A stretch of DNA of 22,378 nucleotides from Mnemiopsis leidyi (lineage: Eukaryota; Ctenophora; Tentaculata; Lobata; Bolinopsidae). The stretch's first letter is position 1; every line of letters starts with the position of its first letter. The notes beneath the pieces were generated by a model. The model was given only the letters and a program-made list of their open reading frames with translations, was not told the DNA's origin and searched no databases. The stretch spans positions 146,086-168,463 of the forward strand of contig JH153470.1 of assembly GCA_000226015.1 (NCBI GenBank), read 5' to 3'. A program made the position numbers and the translations under genes. This document shows positions 21,601 through 22,378 of the stretch, piece after piece.

Positions 21601-22121
21601 TTAAAACATTTTGATCTGTTCAGACGGAAAGTTGTAATGACTAGACTAGGAGTATGTTTTGATATTCTTGAGATGGTAAAGATGCGTACCACAATTAAAC
21701 TCGTCGCTAGCATCAGGGCAGTGGATCTCGCCATCGCAGCTCTGCTCGAATGGAATACATGTACCGTCAATACAGCTTATCTCTCGGAGAGGATCACATG
21801 TGGGATCTGCAGTGGTTCCAATGTCAAGTTTTGTTGTCATGTCACGTGTCTAATGTTGTTGTCTTATAATCATGTTGTCATTTGACTTAGTAATGCGTGA
21901 TGTAACATGATTTTAATGTTGTTTCATGAACCCAAAGATCACAATAATTCCGAGGAACATTTCGTTTTAAGATAACGCTTACAAAAGATACATAAATGTT
22001 AACATACCACATCCCCGTTCATCAGAGTTATCATCACAGTCCACAACACCGTCACATTGGTAGCCAGCTTCAATACACCTCCCGTCTCCACAACGGAACT
22101 CAGCCGGGCTGCACATTCCCT
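523..22121 (-). CDS. LDL-receptor-related (LRP/megalin-like) endocytic receptor, 24 exons, open at both ends
   Basis: This is a modular cell-surface receptor; members of the family bind lipoproteins and other ligands with calcium-loaded LDLa modules and release them when the YWTD propeller changes contacts in acid endosomes. Exons joined (minus strand, in order): 22121-22008, 21806-21690, 21481-21362, 21183-21064, 18679-18569, 18469-18344, 18168-18067, 17920-17783, 17565-17446, 17316-17191, 16962-16760, 16539-16456, 16111-15899, 14512-14397, 14154-13994, 13725-13593, 9465-9316, 7974-7886, 7227-7142, 6912-6811, 2373-2234, 1583-1328, 1063-892, 684-523. All borders are AG/GT, all phases agree, and the 3261 nt contain no stop. 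Order: LDLa x8, EGF x2, propeller, LDLa x5, EGF x1.5, second propeller (incomplete). The eight-LDLa then two-EGF block recalls VLDLR and LRP4, but the later LDLa cluster excludes both. I cannot assign an orthologue. The join across 9466-13592 is the least certain, because exon 17 may have its own upstream start. Confidence 0.88.
892..1063 (-). CDS. Receptor exon 23: propeller 2, blades 1-2
   Basis: A 172-nt exon, phase 0 to 1. It reads [16 protein letters not shown], then [18 protein letters not shown], a near-canonical YWTD repeat. Acceptor CTCCAG, donor GTAGGT. Confidence 0.92.
1328..1583 (-). CDS. Receptor exon 22: end of EGF C and start of propeller 2
   Basis: A 256-nt exon, phase 2 to 0, the largest in the window. 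It reads [20 protein letters not shown], then TC, completing the [21 protein letters not shown] and [14 protein letters not shown] follow, the usual entry into a YWTD propeller. Donor GTTTAC is weak, but the frame and the fold continue in exon 23. Confidence 0.87.
1584..2233. other. Receptor intron 21-22, no feature seen
   Basis: This is 650 bases between two EGF-encoding exons. I see no conserved module, RNA gene or mobile-element end. Open frames here (for example plus strand 2029-2214) show no coding character. Confidence 0.6.
2234..2373 (-). CDS. Receptor exon 21: end of LDLa 13, half EGF, start of EGF C
   Basis: A 140-nt exon, phase 0 to 2. It reads [17 protein letters not shown], finishing LDLa 13 with a degenerate calcium loop. 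Next is [15 protein letters not shown], which resembles only the second half of an EGF module. PCQLAGCQQ then starts a further EGF. Donor GTGAGT. Confidence 0.9.
2974..2981. repeat. Left target-site duplication of the hAT MITE
   Basis: GTCATTAA, identical to the copy at 3369-3376. Confidence 0.85.
2982..3368. mobile_element. Non-autonomous hAT-type element (MITE), 387 bp, with CGG-rich ends
   Basis: The ends are perfect 18-bp inverted repeats: CATACTTGCACGCCGCCG (2982-2999) and its reverse complement (3351-3368). An 8-bp direct repeat GTCATTAA flanks them (2974-2981 and 3369-3376). An 8-bp duplication and CA...TG ends fit the hAT superfamily. Both subterminal regions carry runs of CGG triplets. 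No transposase is encoded. The right end is 32 bases before the BTB ATG, so it probably forms that gene's 5' UTR or promoter. Confidence 0.87.
3369..3376. repeat. Right target-site duplication of the hAT MITE
   Basis: GTCATTAA. It contains the TAA that closes the BTB reading frame upstream of its ATG. Confidence 0.85.
3401..5446 (+). CDS. Intronless BTB/POZ-domain protein, 681 residues
   Basis: Residues about 20-110 look like a BTB/POZ fold: [20 protein letters not shown], then [10 protein letters not shown], matching the V-x-L...F-x-AH-x-x-VLA-x-S-x-x-F core in degenerate form. Residues about 110-250 are helical and may be a BACK-like region. Residues about 330-390 are serine-rich then strongly acidic ([20 protein letters not shown]). 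The C-terminal part (about 495-600) looks beta-rich, ending with [11 protein letters not shown] and HQFPLEV. A serine-rich repeat insert (about 605-660) splits it from a last strand, RLRVYY. BTB proteins often dimerise and act as CUL3 adaptors; the function here is unknown. The start is the first ATG after an in-frame stop (3374-3376). The gene is antisense in a receptor intron, uninterrupted, with a hAT element 24 bases before the intervening TSD and ATG region. AATAAA (5442-5447) overlaps the stop. It could be a retrocopy or a member of an intronless BTB family. Confidence 0.85.
   Translation: MTSSISIPANFGVQLMGLKSNNVTLKTEDGPVIASSVVLALNSPVIKEQILNEAGDETTLDFGGYSTESVKVFLRACYQGRLDLDRENMSHIHKMSHKFQVFWMAEEVLEDFKNRVRRCAEKTYNFETALFLFKEAVSSLIFLKKRSFVDVFIQCFAAVPKRRNGFLELYLKNMHNYSAEELKIAAEMSGGRVDIVVNALANHIFEFKTLDMNARGLLKSINFQYLKQQHEAAYKVLEDVLLKNRNKMNIDDLRLILVLTTNYPVPDECAHPVAWNRNTTLSNLFQRRLSDDEFGDACDKSLASLNINETDTDNNSRCETGTCTSISASVCSSSSDTAYHSANEYLEVGEEEENEDGSQESEDSQDSSNADTEDTARFKERIMKLKASESTSNLYMMIEDLWDWILSQGNAKLDIEFSDLMPSIECIKTQRGWFRISSKFMDCIGNINENENVETFREAVKNCPSLFSKVEGEAVDSRNDYNLKTLFRDSKTEGKIAFDFQHKDVKDCKIKGFCGFLFKLSLGPTDDLKIELGYSESDYKDLNLHFHDNLMFAQRMHVMITGYKGKHWSLPLSWEEKPTFDENKNMVSWGRHQFPLEVRADSSPNAGTESSSSTSSQTNEDPGSSSSTASPTKVDPSSPSNQTKSDLSNSLHNQTEGDSSEWVYQWGVADEVRLRVYYCTE
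5431..5525 (+). repeat. 30-bp tandem repeat spanning the BTB stop codon
   Basis: Three full copies (5431-5460, 5461-5490, 5491-5520) share CTATTGCAC and AAATATCTGACGTTCA; a fourth copy starts at 5521 and is lost after CTATTG. The first copy encodes the last residues YYCTE and the stop. Confidence 0.9.
5442..5447 (+). promoter_or_regulatory. Possible polyadenylation signal of the BTB gene
   Basis: AATAAA overlaps the TAA stop codon (5444-5446). If used, the 3' UTR would be only about 15-30 bases and would lie in the 30-bp repeat that follows. Confidence 0.45.
5582..5989 (+). pseudogene. Decayed hAT-superfamily transposase, C-terminal part
   Basis: The C-terminal dimerisation region of hAT transposases is recognisable in broken frames. 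A fragment beginning EEVTRYM (from 5582) is followed, after a frame change, by PLVFWY with a stop, NHKLYSNF, another stop, then [32 protein letters not shown] and a stop at 5830-5832 end this frame. The TSxxSER signature and LFLKYNSR end are diagnostic. In another frame an acidic tail ([19 protein letters not shown]) runs to a stop at 5987-5989, probably the original end after a further frameshift. Nothing of the catalytic N-terminal part is seen. This is a dead remnant, 135 bases after the BTB gene. Confidence 0.8.
5989..6433. mobile_element. PIF/Harbinger-type MITE, 445 bp
   Basis: Terminal inverted repeats begin GGGGTCGTTCACATATGACG on the left and GGAGTCGTTCACATATGACG on the right (reverse complement), matching at 24 of 26 positions. 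A TTA duplication lies on each side (5986-5988 and 6434-6436), the target-site duplication of Harbinger elements, which also start with GGG. There is no coding capacity. It sits inside the older hAT remnant. Confidence 0.85.
6641..6753 (+). mobile_element. CCCGG-rich 3' end of a hAT element
   Basis: Read on the minus strand, the sequence starts CAGGGATCGACCGGGATCCC and continues with repeated CCCGGT motifs, as in many hAT terminal regions. An internal inverted repeat pairs AAATCCCGGTC (6641-6651) with GACCGGGATTT (6684-6694). The following 8 bases (AATGTCAC, 6754-6761) would be the target duplication, but no partner copy was found upstream. It is probably the 3' end of the element whose transposase remains at 5582-5989. 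Confidence 0.55.
6811..6912 (-). CDS. Receptor exon 20: end of LDLa 12 and first part of LDLa 13
   Basis: A 102-nt phase 0-0 exon. It completes LDLa 12 with [10 protein letters not shown] and begins LDLa 13 with [20 protein letters not shown]. Donor GTTGGT. The next 4.4-kb intron contains the BTB gene and transposon remains. The nearest transposon end lies 57 bases past this donor. Confidence 0.88.
6922..6990. repeat. Degenerate GTTA tetranucleotide repeat
   Basis: TTAGTTGGTTGTTTAGT is followed by several perfect GTTA units and further degenerate ones. It lies at the 3' end of the intron before exon 20. Confidence 0.8.
7142..7227 (-). CDS. Receptor exon 19: first part of LDLa module 12
   Basis: An 86-nt exon, phase 1 to 0. 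It reads [20 protein letters not shown], then RCNGVFE. The acceptor TTCCAG is chosen over a second AG four bases further in because only it keeps frame. The donor GTTTTT is weak; exon 20 supplies the missing acidic tail, which supports the join. Confidence 0.82.
7345..7885. repeat. ACACT-type microsatellite with a 112-bp duplicated block
   Basis: About 540 bases are made of ACACT, ATTAC and ACTAC variants, becoming nearly pure ACACT/ACTAC towards 7885. A block starting ACTTTAAATTTTACACTAC occurs at 7475 and again at 7587, so a 112-bp segment was duplicated. The repeat fills most of the intron between exons 18 and 19 and supplies the intronic side of the exon 18 donor. Confidence 0.93.
7886..7974 (-). 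CDS. Receptor exon 18: remainder of LDLa module 11
   Basis: An 89-nt exon, phase 2 to 1. It reads [16 protein letters not shown], then [13 protein letters not shown] and completes the module begun in exon 17. The donor GTGTGT is the edge of a long ACACT-type microsatellite in the following intron. Confidence 0.92.
8072..8095. repeat. Perfect 24-bp palindrome
   Basis: CGCAGGCTGATA is followed directly by its reverse complement. With GTT/AAC outside, the symmetry extends imperfectly to 34 bp (8067-8100). It could form a cruciform or a hairpin RNA. Confidence 0.9.
8529..8579. repeat. Imperfect hairpin
   Basis: ATAATCATA and, further on, TATGATTAT form an outer stem. GAATGAA and TTCATTC form an inner stem around CGAGAT. 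No known RNA family is recognised. Confidence 0.5.
8781..9072. repeat. Two-phase minisatellite: 18-bp then 20-bp units
   Basis: Four 18-bp units (ACGCGGTTACAGTTACTA type, 8781-8852) change to eleven 20-bp units (ACCAGCTGTTACAGTTAGTA type, 8853-9072). Units contain the inverted pair GTTAC/GTAAC and, in the 20-bp form, the palindrome CAGCTG. Related degenerate copies begin near 8695. Confidence 0.93.
9316..9465 (-). CDS. Receptor exon 17: LDLa module 10 and start of module 11
   Basis: A 150-nt phase 2-2 exon. It reads [19 protein letters not shown], then [13 protein letters not shown], a full LDLa. It then starts the next module with CNLKTHF. Acceptor TTTCAG, donor GTGAGT. It can be joined either to exon 16 or to the candidate first exon at 9975-10051. 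Confidence 0.92.
9975..10051 (-). CDS. Candidate alternative first exon with signal peptide
   Basis: An ATG at 10051 (A at -3) opens [16 protein letters not shown], then QTEFPTPTD, which looks like a cleavable signal peptide plus a short mature N-terminus. It ends CAG|GTATTA in phase 2, exactly what exon 17 (9465) needs. Spliced so, it would give a secreted or membrane receptor starting at LDLa module 10. The phase match alone has a one-in-three chance of being accidental, and no RNA evidence is available. The reading frame is also open upstream to 10420, so an earlier start is possible but would put the hydrophobic stretch inside the chain. Confidence 0.4.
10052..13592. other. Long non-coding stretch between receptor exons 16 and 17
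   Basis: No exon is supportable apart from the candidate at 9975-10051. Visible small features are a GGTCA-GGC-TGACC inverted repeat (10866-10878), two CGGTCAGAG repeats followed by CCAAT (11869-11900), a purine tract (12283-12318) and a short CA run (12375-12385). It could contain promoter elements for a transcript starting near 10051. Confidence 0.5.
12283..12318. repeat. GA-rich purine tract
   Basis: GAGAGAGAGGTGGGGAGAGA and following bases form an almost uninterrupted purine run on the plus strand. Confidence 0.7.
13593..13725 (-). CDS. Receptor exon 16: LDLa module 9
   Basis: A 133-nt exon, phase 1 to 2. It reads [20 protein letters not shown], then [17 protein letters not shown]. The calcium tail is degenerate: SDLTREE replaces the usual SDE. 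The donor GTGGGT is chosen because it gives phase 2, which exon 17 needs; GTATCT six bases downstream in the transcript (intron side) would give phase 0. Confidence 0.85.
13994..14154 (-). CDS. Receptor exon 15: propeller 1, last blade
   Basis: A 161-nt exon, phase 2 to 1. It reads [20 protein letters not shown], with LYLD at the YWTD position, then [14 protein letters not shown] to the propeller end. No EGF module follows, although LDLR and LRP propellers are normally packed against one. Confidence 0.91.
14397..14512 (-). CDS. Receptor exon 14: propeller 1, YWTD blade
   Basis: A 116-nt exon, phase 0 to 2. It reads [20 protein letters not shown], the canonical YWTD of this propeller, then ERNVSYPVA leading into the next blade. 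Acceptor CTGCAG, donor GTGAGT. Confidence 0.94.
14513..15898. other. Receptor intron 13-14, little seen
   Basis: This is 1386 bases between two propeller exons. CGACAGTTGCGCCCAG occurs twice (about 15167 and 15259). CTTCTACTATT is repeated three times (15543-15589). An open frame at 15236-15418 on the plus strand is made of repeated ACATT-like sequence and is not a credible gene. Confidence 0.6.
15899..16111 (-). CDS. Receptor exon 13: propeller 1, middle blades
   Basis: A 213-nt phase 0-0 exon. It carries [19 protein letters not shown], with LFWG at the YWTD position, and ends NHVISDLK, the usual lead into the next YWTD strand. Acceptor ATTCTAG, donor GTAAGG. Confidence 0.92.
16112..16455. 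other. Receptor intron 12-13, no feature seen
   Basis: This is 344 bases of AT-rich intron with no recognisable repeat or gene. Confidence 0.6.
16456..16539 (-). CDS. Receptor exon 12: propeller 1, third YWTD repeat (first half)
   Basis: An 84-nt phase 0-0 exon. It contains [19 protein letters not shown], a clear YWTD-class strand (YWSD). Acceptor TATCAG, donor GTGAGT. Confidence 0.92.
16760..16962 (-). CDS. Receptor exon 11: propeller 1, blades 1-2
   Basis: A 203-nt exon, phase 1 to 0. It begins with the entry strand [14 protein letters not shown] and continues with [19 protein letters not shown], where IYYTT occupies the YWTD position in a degenerate form. Donor GTAGGT. Confidence 0.9.
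17191..17316 (-). CDS. Receptor exon 10: calcium-binding EGF module B
   Basis: A 126-nt phase 1-1 exon. It reads [16 protein letters not shown], then [20 protein letters not shown] and RC. The DVDEC start and the hydroxylation-type motif mark a calcium-binding EGF module. Donor GTGAGA. It is immediately followed by the propeller. Confidence 0.94.
17446..17565 (-). CDS. Receptor exon 9: EGF-like module A
   Basis: A 120-nt phase 1-1 exon. It reads [16 protein letters not shown], then [18 protein letters not shown]. Six cysteines fit the EGF pattern. The C-x-[DN]-x4-[FY]-x-C-x-C motif for Asp/Asn beta-hydroxylation is present. In LDL receptors this EGF pair links the LDLa cluster to the propeller. 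Confidence 0.93.
17690..17782. repeat. Degenerate TGTC/TGTT tetranucleotide repeat
   Basis: Units such as GTCCGTCT, TGTTTGTC and TGTATGTT recur up to the donor of receptor exon 8. Confidence 0.8.
17783..17920 (-). CDS. Receptor exon 8: end of LDLa 7 plus LDLa module 8
   Basis: A 138-nt phase 1-1 exon. After completing LDLa 7 it encodes a module with a long first loop ([16 protein letters not shown]), then [23 protein letters not shown]. Donor GTGAAA directly abuts a TGTC/TGTT-type degenerate repeat. This closes the first LDLa cluster of eight. Confidence 0.9.
18067..18168 (-). CDS. Receptor exon 7: LDLa module 7, all but its last cysteine
   Basis: A 102-nt phase 1-1 exon. It reads [20 protein letters not shown], then [13 protein letters not shown]. 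The sixth cysteine comes from the first complete codon of exon 8, giving SDEQDC. The donor GTCTGA is weak, but the split module shows the junction is real. Confidence 0.9.
18344..18469 (-). CDS. Receptor exon 6: LDLa module 6
   Basis: A 126-nt phase 1-1 exon. It reads [17 protein letters not shown], then [18 protein letters not shown]. The acidic calcium loop carries a small insertion (GSEDETDI), so calcium affinity may differ from its neighbours. Donor GTTAGT. Confidence 0.92.
18569..18679 (-). CDS. Receptor exon 5: LDLa module 5
   Basis: A 111-nt phase 1-1 exon. It reads [17 protein letters not shown], then [16 protein letters not shown]. Donor GTAAGT is strong. The acceptor (AAAACCAG) has a weak pyrimidine tract. 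Confidence 0.9.
18716..18790. repeat. Short repeats of ATAGACAT type
   Basis: ATAGACATATAATCTATAG is followed by several AGACATAT variants. They lie just upstream (in gene sense) of receptor exon 5. Confidence 0.7.
18791..19580. other. Intron sequence upstream of the transporter-like gene
   Basis: It must contain that gene's promoter if the gene is independently transcribed. I see no TATA box or other element I can name. Several GAGTACA-type repeats occur at 19220-19280. Confidence 0.45.
19581..19595 (+). promoter_or_regulatory. Short upstream ORF overlapping the transporter-like start
   Basis: ATG ATA AGA TCA TGA encodes four residues and stop. Its TGA overlaps the main ATG (19592-19594) as ATGA in another frame. 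If transcription starts upstream, ribosomes would end here on the main start, a layout that can set translation level by reinitiation. Whether it is in the mRNA is unknown. Confidence 0.4.
19592..20827 (+). CDS. Seven-segment membrane protein resembling organic solute transporter alpha/TMEM184, two exons
   Basis: Exon 1 (19592-19764) and exon 2 (19906-20827) join in phase 2 (AG|GTGAGT, TTTCAG) to give 364 residues; human OST-alpha is about 340. Exon 1 carries one hydrophobic segment ([17 protein letters not shown]). Exon 2 carries six more, then a charged cytoplasmic tail. Family resemblance: [16 protein letters not shown] with a central proline, then LLPRS, then SYLLVVEHI followed by GG; I know the same P...PRS...YLL...GG spacing from OST-alpha. 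OST-alpha moves bile acids and steroids with OST-beta; substrate and partner here are unknown. The cysteine-rich loop of the vertebrate protein is absent. The ATG is the first in frame after a stop at 19553. The gene lies wholly in a receptor intron on the opposite strand. A generic TMEM184-like or GPCR-like protein is the alternative. Exon structure is surer than family. Confidence 0.75.
21064..21183 (-). CDS. Receptor exon 4: LDLa module 4
   Basis: A 120-nt phase 1-1 exon. It reads [18 protein letters not shown], then [16 protein letters not shown]. The donor GTGAGT is three bases after the position usual for the other LDLa exons, adding one residue to the linker. The next intron (18680-21063) contains the transporter-like gene on the other strand. 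Confidence 0.93.
21362..21481 (-). CDS. Receptor exon 3: LDLa module 3
   Basis: A 120-nt phase 1-1 exon. It reads [20 protein letters not shown], then [17 protein letters not shown] tryptophan stands before the fourth cysteine, a position that contacts ligand lysines in family members of known structure. Donor GTGAGT. Confidence 0.93.
21690..21806 (-). CDS. Receptor exon 2: LDLa module 2
   Basis: A 117-nt phase 1-1 exon. It reads [19 protein letters not shown], then [16 protein letters not shown], a textbook LDLa with all calcium-ligand acidic residues. Acceptor CTGCAG, donor GTACGC. Confidence 0.93.
22008..22121 (-). CDS. Receptor exon 1 in window: LDLa module 1
   Basis: A 114-nt phase 1-1 exon encodes a complete LDLa module with six cysteines and the calcium-binding tail [16 protein letters not shown]. 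Donor GTATGT. The acceptor (TTGCAG) lies in a 53-bp tandem repeat, so two near-identical acceptors sit upstream at about 22174 and 22227; only the proximal one keeps this frame. No earlier exon is recognisable in 22250-22378, so the gene must start beyond the window. Confidence 0.9.
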
Positions 22122-22249
22122 CTGCAATAATGTTTGTGTTACACACTGGAACTCAGCCGGGCTGCACATTCCCTCTGTAATAATGTTTGTGTTACACACT
22201 GGAACTCAGCCGGGCTGCACATTCCCTCTGCAATAATGTTTGTGTTACA
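22095..22249. repeat. 53-bp tandem triplication across an exon border
   Basis: Copies at 22095-22147, 22148-22200 and 22201-22249 (last one short) are nearly identical; the middle one differs at CTGTAA against CTGCAA. Each contains 27 bases of LDLa exon sequence, the AG acceptor and the intron before it. Confidence 0.95.
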
Positions 22250-22378
22250 GGTTGTTGGTTTCAACTTTCAGGACAATAGGAAGGATCTTATATAGTAAAA
22301 AGGTTATTTAGCTTTCTTGGTGCAGTACTGCAGAACACTTTGTAGCAAATTTTCGTCAAAAGGCTCAGACTTCTGTAT

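Noticed and set aside
21999-22199. Minus-strand frame across the 53-bp repeats starting MCNTNIITEGMCSP
   Set aside because: It reads through intron copies and leaves the LDLa frame; the module is only correct from the proximal acceptor at 22121.
1-22378. CRISPR array, tRNA or rRNA genes
   Set aside because: The tandem repeats lack unique spacers of constant length, and no tRNA B-box-like GTTCGAATCC or rRNA core was seen by eye on either strand.

Overview
This window is from an animal nuclear genome, probably a marine or other aquatic invertebrate; the species cannot be told from the sequence. Three things show it is eukaryotic and metazoan. Coding sequence is split into many short exons with GT/AG borders. 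The exons encode extracellular modules of the LDL-receptor family. The introns carry micro- and minisatellites and DNA-transposon debris.

The backbone is one large receptor gene on the minus strand, running through the whole window and open at both ends. I could join 24 coding exons (22121 down to 523), with intron phases agreeing at every junction, giving 1087 codons. In protein order: eight LDL-receptor class A (LDLa) modules (22121-17783), two EGF modules (17565-17191), a six-bladed YWTD beta-propeller (16962-13994), five more LDLa modules (13725-2234), one and a half EGF modules (2373-1500) and the start of a second propeller (about 1500-523). This is an LRP/megalin-like endocytic receptor. 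The extracellular start of the gene, the membrane segment and the cytoplasmic tail lie outside the window.

Two other genes lie inside its introns on the plus strand. The intron between exons 4 and 5 holds a two-exon gene (19592-20827) for a 364-residue seven-segment membrane protein resembling organic solute transporter alpha/TMEM184. The intron between exons 20 and 21 holds an intronless gene (3401-5446) for a 681-residue BTB/POZ protein. A 387-bp non-autonomous hAT element lies just before that BTB gene. After the BTB gene come a decayed hAT transposase and its 3' end (5582-6753), split by a 445-bp Harbinger-type MITE (5989-6433).

The 4.1-kb intron between receptor exons 16 and 17 may hold a second start. 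A candidate exon (9975-10051) encodes a signal-peptide-like N-terminus and ends in the phase needed to splice to exon 17. The second half of the receptor could therefore be a separate transcript or a separate gene. Repeats touch working sites in several places. A 53-bp triplication copies a splice acceptor (22095-22249), an ACACT-type microsatellite runs up to a donor (7345-7885), and a 30-bp repeat contains the BTB stop codon (5431-5525).
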